Below are positions 1-9,558 of a stretch of 64,000 nt of DNA, one piece after another. Within the stretch, counting starts at the first letter, position 1. Each line of letters starts with the position of its first letter. A program made the translations under genes and the position numbers. The DNA lies in contig NC_087066.1 in NCBI RefSeq assembly GCF_963678635.1, forward strand, positions 28,401,301 through 28,465,300. Reading direction: 5' to 3'. Source of the DNA: Symsagittifera roscoffensis (Eukaryota > Xenacoelomorpha > Acoela > Convolutidae). The notes under the pieces are model-generated. The model ran no database searches and was not told where the DNA came from. It saw only the letters and a list, made by a program, of their open reading frames with translations.

Positions 1-102
1 ACCAGAAATTAAGATCGAAAATAATTTGCAAGTCCGCACGATCCCTCGCGAAAACCTTAGATCGCCCCTGAATATATACATGAACTATGTATAAATATTC
101 GC

Positions 103-402
103 AGAGGTTATAGATTGCAACAAACCATGTTCAGAATGCAGGCTTTACGACACAGACCAGAAATTCCAGACCTCGACCTGGATACTTTTAACCTACGAGG
201 AAAACGCATACAAATAAATTTAGATGATAAAGAGTTGCCATATGAGCTGAAAGAATTAGTAAAAAAAATGGTAATGTTGGGGAAATATATTTCACATACG
301 CGTTTCCCTCGTGGGTTTAAGGTTTCCAGGTCGAGGTCTGGAATTTCTAGTCAGTGTCGTAAAACCTGCAGTCTGGACATGGTATGTTGCAATCTATAGC
401 CT
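103..402. repeat. foldback/MITE-like inverted repeat
   Basis: Two arms of about 105 bp (roughly 107-215 and 297-402) are imperfect reverse complements. Both contain the core TAGATTGCAAC and the block AATTCCAGACCTCGACCTGG. A short AT-rich loop separates them. The layout suits a non-autonomous foldback or MITE. No convincing target duplication was identified. The open frame inside it is a by-product of the arms. Confidence 0.75.
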
Positions 403-460
403 TTTTAACATTTAATTTACACTATTTCAATTATTAATATATCACAAAAAATGAAATGAC

Positions 461-592
461 GATTGTAAAAGCTAACAATGATGATTGTAAAAGCTAACAA
501 TGATGATTGCAAAAGCTAACAATGATAATTGTAAAAGCTAACAATGAAGATTGTAAAAGCTAACAATGATGTTTGTAAAAGCTAGCAATGAT
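461..592. repeat. 22-bp minisatellite, about six copies
   Basis: The unit GATTGTAAAAGCTAACAATGAT repeats head to tail about six times with single-base differences, for example GATTGC, AAGATTG and GCTAGCAATG. Units are directly adjacent with no spacers, so this is a minisatellite and not a CRISPR-like array. Confidence 0.9.
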
Positions 593-689
593 GAATTCAT
601 TGTGTATCGATGTAAGTAACTCAACAAACACCAGCGAGTAAAAATTCGTTATTGATAAACTAGAATAAATTATGGAAAGAATGGGAATA

Positions 690-1637
690 ATATTTGATGT
701 ATTGAGTCTAGTATGGTGCCGTTAGATTGATCGTGACCCTAGCTTGCTGGCAGAACCATATTCATCCGCTTGTTTTCGTTTTTGGCAAACTTTTTTGAAA
801 GTGGGTGAAAATGCTCATTTTTTGTCCATTTTGACAAGGTGGGCTCGTTGGCTCCTAACTTTTTAATACTAGATGTATTGAGTCTAGACTAGTACCGTTA
901 TATCGATCGTGGTCCTACTTTTCTATCGGTACCATATTTATCCGTCTGTTTTTTTAGCAAAATTTTTGAAAGTGGGTGCAAAATGCTCAGTTTTTGGCAT
1001 TGTTGACAAGGTGCGCTCGTTTGCCAATAATTTTTATAAAACTTGATGTATTGAAGCTAAATTAAAACCGTTAGATTGATCGTGGTCCTAGCTTTCTAGC
1101 GGTACCATATTCATCAGTTTGTTTGTTTTTTTGGCATTTGACCCATCATTCCAAAAATATAGCTTTCGATGGCCATTTGATCCATAATTATGCAAATATC
1201 AATAGGTCGTACTACTAAAAACATCGAAGTTATGATTTTACTCATAAAAAGTAATTTTGAAATCAGGTTTAGAAAAAAAACTTTTAGATTTTCCCTTCTC
1301 GATGTTTTTTTGTCGTTTTTTTTTGCAAAATATTATCGTTATAATTGCTTCTTTTCAGATAAACTTGACCCTTGATTTGAAAATTGAACTATTGTTTATT
1401 CTCAGCCTATTCTTCAACGTCCTCCGCCTGTCAGGAGTAAGATATTTATCCGTTAGTTATTGTTTTATTTGATGTATTTGGTGTTGTAAATGCACTTGTT
1501 AACAAATTTGGTAATATTTGATGGATCGAGCCAAAACCATACTTATCTGTTTGTTGTCCTTTTTTGGCAACATTGTCGAAGATGGGGTGCAAAATGCTCT
1601 TTGTTGCAATTTTGGAAAGGTGGGCTCGCTTACTTCT
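690..1637. repeat. complex satellite, left flank of the retroelement
   Basis: Modules of about 175 bp and longer start at a TTGATGTATTGA-like box. They share a block reading CCGTTAGATTGATCGTGG followed by a GGTACC-containing box, then AAGGTGGGCTCG. The same modules in the same order occur at 17434-21930. The two stretches were one array before the LTR element split it. Bases 593-689 are unremarkable AT-rich sequence. Confidence 0.85.
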
Positions 1638-1966
1638 TATGACATACTGCTTGTTGGTCTCTATTTGCATGTTCTTTCTAGATGTTATTGTTGCAGTATC
1701 TTATCACGGACGCTTGGGCCCCGACAGCATGAATCTCTCCCTAATCTTCAGCTCACTAACAATTTAGCTTTTGGTTAGTTTTATTCAATTTCTCTTTCTG
1801 ACTGTTTATTAGACTAACTATCGCATGCTTCTCAATTCTGAACACACTATTTACATTGTGTCAATAATAAGTTATTCAACTGCATGCTTGAGATTTTAAC
1901 ATTATACATTTTCTAATATGGCAATAATTTCATGGCTATCAATGACATCACTTTAGAGGTGTCACA
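1638..1966 (-). repeat. 3' LTR (element orientation)
   Basis: This is 329 bp and is repeated at 17100-17428. Read on the minus strand it begins TGTGACA and ends TGTCATA. The termini are near-perfect 7-bp inverted repeats and close with TA rather than the usual CA. Confidence 0.95.
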
Positions 1967-2578
1967 TAACCTGTTTTTACATAAATTTTACGCATTGATT
2001 GGAATTAGCACTGAGGTAAGAATTTCAAATGAATAAAATGGGTAAAATTTTAAGCGAAACTTTAGTCTACTTCGTTTAGCTGCATTTCAAAAGAAAACTG
2101 CTACGTCAAAACTCTAAATCATAGTAATTTAAATGTGCATCAAATCGCTTTTAATTCAATAATTTACTTTGCAATAAATTTAGCAACAGTTATACGGTAC
2201 AATTCAATTTCACTAAATTTAAATCAATTTCAACGCTAATTTTAAAATAATCAAAATACGTGGAGTTAAACTGTAAGGATTTAACTTGGGAACAAATACA
2301 TTTTATTTATTAATCAATATAAAGCGAGTATACACTCATTGAAATTAACAGATTATAACACTTTATAAGTTGTAATTAAATGAAAAAAGTATCAGAACTT
2401 AGGTTCTGCGCAAATATGTTAAAGATTTCAGCCATTATGAGTTTGATTCTTCATTAAGCCACCATGAGAGTCATTAGGGTCAGTCATTTATGATTTGATC
2501 AATTGAGTGATTTTACTCAGGTTTCAGTTAATGAAAATTGTAATGGAAACTTGCTCTTGTCTCAGTTTTCCCTAACGG
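1967..2578 (-). other. 3' untranslated region between env and the 3' LTR
   Basis: No open frame of interest is present. The bases just inside the LTR read AAAAACAGGTTA on the minus strand, which is at best a weak polypurine tract. I could not place a convincing plus-strand primer. Confidence 0.5.
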
Positions 2579-5062
2579 TTAGGCCGTCTGCTCGGTATAC
2601 TGGGCTCCAATTTCAACTGATGGTGGTTTCATGCCTAGAATTCCTGAATTAGGAGTCAGTTTAAACTCTCCGTTAATGTGTCTGGACGTTGTCCTTTGAT
2701 CTCCTGGTATTTCGCTGAATGATCTTGATCTTGCCATGTCCATTTTGCTGCCTCTCATTGATCTCGCCTCGTCATTTAACATTCCATCATCAATTTGTCT
2801 ACGTTGTTGTGGCACCGAAACAGTTTCATCAATCACGTCCAGTACAGTATATTTATTCTGCCATTCCTCTCTCGATTCCATGAGTCTGGTTGTCTTCTCG
2901 TCTCTCTCGCTTTCATCGATGTCCATTGCTACTACGGGCTTTATTCGGATGTCACCATGCGCTGTTTTCAGGAATCGTGGTGTTATATCCCTGACCGCTT
3001 TAAATCTATGGAAGAGGTAAGTGCACAGGCATTGAAGCAACGTGCTTCCAATGAAGACAATTACGGTTAAGGTCAGTGAAAGTTTTATTGGGACATAGCT
3101 TTCGAGTTTTTCAGTAAGCGATGGTTTTAGAAGTTTCATTCCGTGCGCGATTGGTTTCGATATTTCATCCAACTGTTCCATGTTTGTCACGATCGGGCTG
3201 TCTACAAGTTTCGCCTTTACTTCTTCCAAAAGTCTAATCCCCGCGTCTGTTCTTGATTTGAAATATGGTAGTTCATCTATCCCCGGAATTTCCGACATGA
3301 GGTGCTTCAATGGGTCGGACAGTTTGACGTCGATTCGTCTTGCCGGAATCTTGTCGCAACTTCCAAGGTCGGGTCGAATCTTAATGTTCCGTGAAGCTAA
3401 TTGCGTCCTGCAATCTAGTGTAATGATGCATATGTTGCATCCTGGATGTTCCTTGCGAGATGGAGTGTGAACCTCATTCAGGTTGTACTCCCACAAAGAA
3501 AAAGATGAAGAGGCTGATGTAATGAGCCAAATACCGTATCCTAAATTCGTGGCCTTTTCTGGAGTAGGTAGTATGACCTTTTCCGTTTCACAGACGGTCA
3601 GAGTTGCTACTGGATTTGGCCAGAAGAGGTTTGCGAGACACGATGATCTGCCCAATTGAGTTTCCATCGTCTGATGGCAAATCCTGTAGGTAGATGAACC
3701 GAGACACATTTCGTACTGCTCTCGCGTGAGCACGGATGTCTCCATTCCGTTCTCCGAAATCGCGAAGTAGTCTCCTTCAGTTTTCCACTTTATCGCATCC
3801 TTCTGCTCCGGTTGTGGCATCGGGATCAAATGTGCTCGATATACAGAGAAGACTGTCAGACTTGATGACATCGGTATCGCCAGAGTCATTAGTAGGCCTT
3901 CATCGACCGTCACGACGTCTCGAAGAAGTTTTGCATCGTAGTAGGAATGCAAGTCGGTTGTCGGAATGGCTAGTGTTAGTCTGTCTGCTGCGTCTTTCTG
4001 GCTTTCATATACTGAATTGAGAATCGCGATCAGTGAATTTCTAGGTACTAACGACATCGTGAGTCGCTTGTCCAACAATGTAGGAATGGCATTCATTATG
4101 TTTGTTTTGAAAGCGTACAGCGCTGCTCTATAACTCTTGACATCTGAGTAAAGAAGCGACAGAAGAGAAGCCGCTGTATCGAAGTTAAAGTTCAGTTGCT
4201 GGTTTGAGAATAGATATTGATCACAGTCCCTAAGGATCTCAAAATTGTTCTTGATTACTGTGAACTGGTCCTCGATCACTTTCCAATTCTCTTGTTGGTT
4301 CTTGATCATCTCTTTCTGAATATTGTTAACTTCGGAAAGTTTGTCAGCAACTAAAAAGAACTTTTCGTTAACCTGTTCTTCGTATTCAGCAACATATTCT
4401 GTCAACCTGATCGTGTATTCATGAAGTTCCTTGATGTTCTTCGCGTTTTCTCGACTCTTATCTTGGCAGGTGCCGAAAATTCCTAGTAGACCACAACTTG
4501 AGGAATCGTTCATCAGGATTCCTGGTCCAAAGAGTCCAACTCCGGCAAGAGTGGCTAGTGCCAGTGGTGCCCCTCGCCTTCTCCTTGATCTATTCTCTTC
4601 AGCTTCGTTAAAGAGAAAGTGAGATGTTTCAACTTTGATACTGGAGACCTCGTCTTGTGCCAATTGAACTTCACTCTGTAATTTGCGGAGTATCCAATCA
4701 ACATTGAAGGATTCCACGCTGGCGTTGAATTGTTTTGCGAAGTTAAGGCTACAGTCTGATGACTTTGATTTCCATTTAGTAGACAATACTGAGAGAAGTT
4801 GTGTCACGTTGTCTTGGATGGTGAAACTATACTTAGGAAATGGGACGAGAAATTCTGCGTTGATAAATTTTTCGGCGAGCAGGATTTGGCTATCTTTATG
4901 GAAAAGAATTCCCGTTTTGAGTGCATCTTCGTATTCACTTGCCTGAGAGATCTTTATGAGATAGAGGAATCCTAAAATGATTATGGCTTGTTTCATCAAT
5001 TTGACGGTTGAGTATTTTGTTTTTCGGTTTAGTGTAGATGTCACGGCAGCGGAGAAATTCAT
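2579..5062 (-). CDS. env: retroelement envelope glycoprotein, class I / F-type
   Basis: This is a membrane fusion envelope protein of 827 aa from the ATG at 5062. The frame stays open to 5122, and a second ATG at 4996 starts right at the hydrophobic signal segment. Seen in order: signal peptide (about residues 23-40), an N-glycosylation-bearing head, a basic furin-like site RSRRRR (158-163), an Ala/Gly/Leu-rich fusion-peptide-like stretch (164-184), a Cys-containing LGIFGTC motif, a long heptad-patterned helix, a Cys-rich middle, one membrane span (about 661-684) and an unusually long 143-aa tail. The cleavage site, fusion peptide and following helix resemble baculovirus F / errantivirus Env proteins. 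That is recognition, not a computed alignment. A candidate splice acceptor (AACTGCAG) lies 12 nt before the ATG, as expected for a spliced env message. The frame is intact. Confidence 0.85.
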   Translation of the reverse strand: MNFSAAVTSTLNRKTKYSTVKLMKQAIIILGFLYLIKISQASEYEDALKTGILFHKDSQILLAEKFINAEFLVPFPKYSFTIQDNVTQLLSVLSTKWKSKSSDCSLNFAKQFNASVESFNVDWILRKLQSEVQLAQDEVSSIKVETSHFLFNEAEENRSRRRRGAPLALATLAGVGLFGPGILMNDSSSCGLLGIFGTCQDKSRENAKNIKELHEYTIRLTEYVAEYEEQVNEKFFLVADKLSEVNNIQKEMIKNQQENWKVIEDQFTVIKNNFEILRDCDQYLFSNQQLNFNFDTAASLLSLLYSDVKSYRAALYAFKTNIMNAIPTLLDKRLTMSLVPRNSLIAILNSVYESQKDAADRLTLAIPTTDLHSYYDAKLLRDVVTVDEGLLMTLAIPMSSSLTVFSVYRAHLIPMPQPEQKDAIKWKTEGDYFAISENGMETSVLTREQYEMCLGSSTYRICHQTMETQLGRSSCLANLFWPNPVATLTVCETEKVILPTPEKATNLGYGIWLITSASSSFSLWEYNLNEVHTPSRKEHPGCNICIITLDCRTQLASRNIKIRPDLGSCDKIPARRIDVKLSDPLKHLMSEIPGIDELPYFKSRTDAGIRLLEEVKAKLVDSPIVTNMEQLDEISKPIAHGMKLLKPSLTEKLESYVPIKLSLTLTVIVFIGSTLLQCLCTYLFHRFKAVRDITPRFLKTAHGDIRIKPVVAMDIDESERDEKTTRLMESREEWQNKYTVLDVIDETVSVPQQRRQIDDGMLNDEARSMRGSKMDMARSRSFSEIPGDQRTTSRHINGEFKLTPNSGILGMKPPSVEIGAQYTEQTA

Positions 5063-5069
5063 GACTTGT

Positions 5070-5405
5070 CTATGCTGCAGTTGATGGTGTTTCAAAAAAG
5101 ACCGAGAAGTTGAGGTCGTCAAGTTTGAAATAGGCGTTTGATCGGAGTTCGGAGATCGTGTCCGCGAGTTCTGCTGATGTATCGAAACGGCAGGTTACTA
5201 TCATGCGAATATCACTTCCCAACAAATATGCGATTATGATCAGAACTTTTGGATCTTCACTAAAAAAAACAGAGTACACCTCTCCGCATATGTGATTCAC
5301 GTTGAATTCGCCAAAACCGATTAGGTCAATATTGTATGGGATTGCAGAAAGTAGATCTGAGTTCTCGATGGATTGCAAAAGATTTTGAAATTGTTCGCTA
5401 TTCAT
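5070..5405 (-). CDS. small acidic accessory ORF just upstream of env
   Basis: This predicts a 111-aa protein from the ATG at 5405 (MNSEQFQNLL...). It is acidic, with a central hydrophobic beta-like stretch (VLIIIAYLLGSD) and no recognised domain. Its stop lies only a few bases before the env ATG, and it overlaps the open 5' part of the env frame in a different frame. A possible acceptor (ACTAACAG) lies 14 nt before the ATG. It could be an accessory protein or simply part of the env leader. I do not recognise it. Confidence 0.45.
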   Translation of the reverse strand: MNSEQFQNLLQSIENSDLLSAIPYNIDLIGFGEFNVNHICGEVYSVFFSEDPKVLIIIAYLLGSDIRMIVTCRFDTSAELADTISELRSNAYFKLDDLNFSVFFETPSTAA

Positions 5406-5685
5406 GAGCAAGATTTCTGTTAGTGTAGGCGAAAGGTTTGTTTTGTTCGTTAATTGTCAAGTTTCAAAGTTGTCAAAATTGATTTGAATGATTCTTTCGT
5501 TCTGTAGGCGTCGTAACATTTACTTAGTTCCAATTAAACAGGATGTTCAAAGAGCAGGTTTACATTTTGATTTGAGTTGACATTTACGTTGGTGAAAATT
5601 TCGGTGACCTTTGTTGGTTGAAACTAATTGTCAGTCAAGTTCAGGTTGTCTATTTACTCTTTAAATTCAAGTTAGTGAAGGAACA

Positions 5686-6057
5686 ATGCAACTTGAAAAT
5701 GCTTTGCTGTTGCGATTTGCGAGCATAATGGAGTTTTGGGAGGATGATCTACCTGACAATGTTGCTCAAAATGAATTGCACGTGGTCTTAGATACAATTC
5801 GCAATTTTGAGGATCATTTAGAGAGTATGCTTGCCGTATATCTAGACCGGGATGTATTTTACGTATGTCTCGCAGTTCGCGGGGTGGGGTATGTGCCATC
5901 CTTCTTCGCGGACTTAAACGAATCACTAATTCGAGCTGTGGCGCCGATTCTGCCGGCTGAAACGTTGAGTCAGCTGGAGACTGAGTTAGAGGAGTACCTC
6001 TATATTGGTGATATCGTTGCAGAGTTGTACGGCGTGCGTGCACGACAGTTAGAGTAA
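5686..6057 (+). CDS. 123-aa acidic ORF of unknown function, antisense to the retroelement
   Basis: The ORF starts at an ATG in a reasonable context (GAACAATGC) and ends with TAA at 6055. The protein is acidic and largely helical (MQLENALLLRFASIMEFW..., then FEDHLESMLAVYLDRD and LSQLETELEEYLYIGD). It has no signal peptide, membrane span or cysteine motif that I recognise. Its amino-acid composition looks like a real globular protein. The opposite strand is also open across it, but that translation is low-complexity and rich in Arg, Pro and His. It is the first plus-strand ORF after env and diverges from the env-side ORF at 5405, so bases 5406-5685 may hold a bidirectional promoter. Confidence 0.55.
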   Translation: MQLENALLLRFASIMEFWEDDLPDNVAQNELHVVLDTIRNFEDHLESMLAVYLDRDVFYVCLAVRGVGYVPSFFADLNESLIRAVAPILPAETLSQLETELEEYLYIGDIVAELYGVRARQLE

Positions 6058-6425
6058 CTCGAAAAACTTTTAAAACTTCATTTAACGTGTAATCTGGATT
6101 TTGTATATATCCTTCGATTTTGATTTATTTTCTATTTCTTATATTTGTTGTTTCTGTTGAGTAAGACTAGACGATGGTATAGCGAAGTGTTTTGGTAATA
6201 TCCATGATTAACATTTAAATTTTAACTTGAATTTCGTAAAATTCAGCAGCTAAACGAATGAGGCTAAAGTTCTATTTGTTAAACAAAAGGTCGCGATTAC
6301 GTGCTTGTTTAACCGAATGTTTTTCATTTTAGCTTTAAACTCTTTTTAAAATGAGTGTCAAAAGGTAAAATGTACTTGAGTTGAACTGATTGGTAATAAG
6401 AAATAATTTTTTCAGTTGTTTGATA

Positions 6426-6644
6426 ATGTGTTTTTCTGTTGCCTTTGGTAACAATTCTGTGTTCTGCTGCTTTAATGGCAGCTTTGTTAATTCTGCTGCT
6501 GGGCCTCTTTGGTCCACGCGTTCCTCTCTGTGTCCCCCTCTCGAGGAGGAAGCTTTCCCGCGGGCGGTGGTTTTGGTTGCAGTGGGCGTGTTTATCTTGC
6601 TGTGTGGTCTGGCCAGCTGTTTCCTCTTCCGACAGGAAGAGTAG
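6426..6644 (+). CDS. possible 72-aa single-span membrane protein, plus strand
   Basis: A splice-acceptor-like AATAATTTTTTCAG ends at 6415, ten bases before the ATG. The C-terminal half has a clear membrane span (AVVLVAVGVFILLCGLASCF) after a CPPLEEEAFP motif, with a four-residue RQEE tail. The stretch 6475-6645 is much more GC-rich than its surroundings. A second overlapping frame (ATG 6475 to TAG 6648, 57 aa) starts with a signal-like MAALLILLLGLFG. I cannot tell which frame, if either, is used. No family recognised. Confidence 0.35.
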   Translation: MCFSVAFGNNSVFCCFNGSFVNSAAGPLWSTRSSLCPPLEEEAFPRAVVLVAVGVFILLCGLASCFLFRQEE

Positions 6645-6817
6645 TTAGAACATTGAAATTACGAACTGAGTTACGTGAACTCAATTAGCTTTAAGCGCAG
6701 TTTTTTGTAGCCATAGAGGCTTTCTTGTTTTAGAAGTTGCGTTTTATTGAATTCAGTATTTTTTTTTTTTTTTCTTTAACATATTGGTGTGCGCTCAAGG
6801 TAGTTTTTGTGCTTTAG

Positions 6818-7060
6818 ATGTTGGTTCGACGTTGGCAAGTATTCATAATTCATAGTTTCGTGATTTCATTTAACTGTTTCATTTGCATTTTATTTATATT
6901 TATTGTGATCAATTTGATACTTGAGCGAAGCATCCGCCGGTTGCCTTCTCAGGAGCCAAGGGTGTTTTGCTTGAGTTGGTCTGTTGTTCGGTTCGACGGT
7001 CATCTGCTAGCTTTTACCGCTATAGGATGGCAGTTTGTCGTTTATATCTGCGACAATTGA
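6818..7060 (+). CDS. possible 80-aa membrane protein, plus strand
   Basis: An acceptor-like TTTTGTGCTTTAG sits immediately before the ATG. The product has one strongly hydrophobic segment (about residues 9-35, FNCFICILFIFIVINLIL) after a basic N-terminus, and no recognised domain. It lies in the same plus-strand series as the ORFs at 5686, 6426 and 7170. Being short and hydrophobic in T-rich sequence, it may be chance. Confidence 0.3.
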   Translation: MLVRRWQVFIIHSFVISFNCFICILFIFIVINLILERSIRRLPSQEPRVFCLSWSVVRFDGHLLAFTAIGWQFVVYICDN

Positions 7061-7169
7061 TCTTGTGCGTAGTTGACGCTTTGAGACAATGTCTCGGCGT
7101 CCTATAGTGCAATTTTCATTCAAATGACATTTTGGCTCTGATCTTCAGATAATTATTGAAGTGTTCGAA

Positions 7170-8546
7170 ATGGAGCTATCGCAAATTGAATCCTTTCAAT
7201 TTTTCCTCACCATTTGTGACAATGATGACACCCTAAAGGAGCGATTTACTCAACAACAGTTGGTGTACATGCGGAGGGCAGTCAGGTATCTGTCCCTCGA
7301 TGAAGGTGGTAATTTGGTGGATAGTCATTCGAAATTGCGGGTGGCTACTCCTGAGAATGTTGCAAAGGTGTTTTGGGAGATTCACTTGGGGAAGCGAAAA
7401 CACATTAAAGATACTGAAACTCTCGTGAAACACGCAAGGAAGAGGGGTTGGTGCGCTCCTAAGCATTTGGGTGGAATGAAAGCCGCAATGAGCGAGTACG
7501 TAGTAATTAATGGGTCCTGCCACTTTTCCTTTTGAAGTCCGCATTATTTTATTCTTTTTCAGGCAAATCCGTTCGTGCCATATCTGTTTCCTCGAGAACC
7601 ATGGGGAGCGAGAATTCAAGTGTAGGGCGCTGGGGGATGACCGAAAGATTGAATTGTGTAAGATGTTCGGTTATACCTTTCGACAGAATAAAGTCGTGGC
7701 CCCTAATGAGATGTTCATAGTCGGGAACCCAGATGTCAGTGTCGATGCTAAACACGCCGAGGTTAAGGGGAAGTGTTTCTTCTCCTCCATATTTCACTCG
7801 ATCGTCGGTGTGAAGTCAGGTAAATCATATTTGGCTGGTTTCTTTTAGTGCAATTACGATGTCGGAGTTTCTGAGTTTTGTTTTTGTTATAAACCCTTCT
7901 AAACTTGCTAAAGACTCTAAGTTGATTCGACAAGCGGTTGGGCAGAGGATGCAGCAACCGGACTTCCTAGATATATGCAAAAGGCGCTTAGGCTTTAGGC
8001 CAAGCCTGTTCGAGATCGAAGAGTTAACGAGGGTACAAAACTCCGTGGGAGATCATTGGGTAAAATTTATTTTTCCTCAAAGTTTGTTCTTTTGGCTGAT
8101 TTGCACTGGTGTATTTGATTTCTTGGTTTTGTGTTTACAGTTTCTGGGGGCCGCGGTCACAATGGAAGTAGACCTAATGGTAAATGAAGGCGCATGGTTT
8201 CGTTATCCGTGCTCAGAAGAGCCTGCTGGGTCCCGCGGATGTATCTTCATCCAGGCTGGGTGCAAACGGATTGGGGAACCCTACCAAGCGGAGCCACTCA
8301 TGAACATTCCCGTAAAGAGGTAATAACATTGGCTTTTGCTGTTCAATGGCTTACATATTCAGTTTTTGCGCTATCTTAATAGAATTTTTGCGATTATTTG
8401 CGGAATTTTCACGCTTTTTTTTTCTATTTAGTACTGTTGGCGAATTTAATGCATCTGAGGTGAATGGTGAGTTGGGTCCGAGGGCTGTAAAAAGGCTCCG
8501 TTCAGATTCACCTCATTATTATGAGTCGTCTGATGACTCAAGTTGA
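7170..8546 (+). CDS. five-exon gene: integrase-like HHCC zinc motif plus OTU-like domain, antisense inside the retroelement
   Basis: I assembled exons 7170-7495, 7563-7819, 7914-8059, 8141-8319 and 8432-8546. Every junction is GT-AG and phase-consistent, and the sum of 1023 nt gives 340 aa. The acceptor of exon 3 is the weakest. Residues about 75-115 carry H-x5-H...C-x2-C (EIHLGKRKH, then CHIC), like the zinc-binding N-terminus of retroviral integrases. Residues about 160-300 resemble an OTU cysteine-protease fold: GKCFFSSIFHSIVG for the catalytic loop, LIRQAV helix, HW...VTMEVDLM, GAWFRYP and CIFIQ strands. In OTU enzymes the loop reads DGNC and a late NHY/NHF carries the His. Here the Asp is Lys and the His position reads EPY, so it may be catalytically dead. 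The last exon is Ser/Asp-rich. Introns are 67-112 bp. HHCC-OTU proteins of mobile-element origin are the closest idea I have. Confidence 0.7.
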
Positions 8547-9558
8547 GACTGGACTTATCAAACTCTTTCAACTTTTGTAATCAGAGTCATTTCTTATGTA
8601 TATCTTCAAGTTAATATATGATTTCTGTACTCAAAACGCTCGCTAATGGTGTTAATATCAATCCTGGTTAACCGTACGATAGCGTCGTGAGGTTAGGTGA
8701 CTTAAAAGTGAGTTATTATCAAGGTTTTTTCTTGGGACACGGCCCAATCCTTTGGACCGGAATAGGAAAATTTTTTTTCTTCAGATTTGTTCTAACCATG
8801 CTAGATCGACGGGGAAGGGTCGATAACCTACCCTTGTTGGAGAGTTTTTTGACCTAAAATAATTTTTTCGAGAGTTATCGATTTTCAAAGTTGGTGATTT
8901 TCGCGTTTTTTCGTATTTTTCCACTATTTTTGGCCAAAGATGTGCTCCAGAGTACTCGTCCAGTCCATATTTTTGCTTTACTGGCTGATTCAGAATGTTT
9001 TACGGTCACAAAGAGCCATTAAAGGTGTCAAAAGGAATTTTCTCCATGTTTTGCATATTTTTCATCTGTGATTCTGAGAGGATTTTCGCCTTTTTTTTTT
9101 TTTTTCGTTTTTGTCAACTTTGATCATTTTTGATACTTTTTTTTTTCACACTGGCTGCCTCCGGCGCTGCCCACAGGGGACATGAAGTGTGTATGATCAG
9201 TGGCTAGCAAAATTTTTAAGTTTTTGATGCATTTTTGAGAAAATTTTAGCCAATTTTTGATTATGCCGTGAAATTTTTCCGCTGGAAAGACTGCTTTAGT
9301 GACCGATTTTAAGTAATTGGTTACGAGGTGGTGCCATGGAGATGGCACCATCCAATGTACTGTAACATGATCGTTATACGGCATACACTAAATCGTGTTA
9401 ATTCTACGTTTTTGTTCTAGATTTCTAGAGGAGACGACTACTCATATTCATCACTTTCATCAGTTTCATCATGGCTGTGTCGTCTTCTTCATCAGGTCGT
9501 TCAGATTTTGCTATCAGATCACTGTTGAAGTAGCGTATTAAGCAGGTTAGGTTTGTGG
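8547..9558. other. convergent intergenic region inside the retroelement
   Basis: This lies between the 3' end of the plus-strand OTU-like gene and the 3' end of the minus-strand integrase-macro frame. It is T-rich (a run of T around 9091-9106). The short minus-strand frame at 9124-9384 has no coding character. Both transcription units probably terminate here. No terminal repeats of a nested element were seen. Confidence 0.5.

Noticed and set aside
115-399. 94-aa open frame on the plus strand
   Set aside because: It lies across the two arms of the foldback element; the peptide reflects the inverted repeat.
461-592. Regularly spaced short repeats that could suggest a CRISPR array
   Set aside because: Units are contiguous 22-mers with no unique spacers, in an animal genome.
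1190-1778. Short frames in the satellite and left LTR
   Set aside because: The same frames recur in other satellite copies and in the right LTR; repeat by-products.
2736-4946. Several plus-strand frames opposite env
   Set aside because: All are shadows of the intact env frame.
5672-6043. Minus-strand frame opposite the 5686-6057 ORF
   Set aside because: The composition is biased to Arg/Pro/His/Gln with no pattern of secondary structure; the plus-strand frame is far more protein-like.
9124-9384. 86-aa minus-strand frame downstream of the macro domain
   Set aside because: Lies in the convergent non-coding spacer, Lys/Phe-rich from T runs, no recognised motif.
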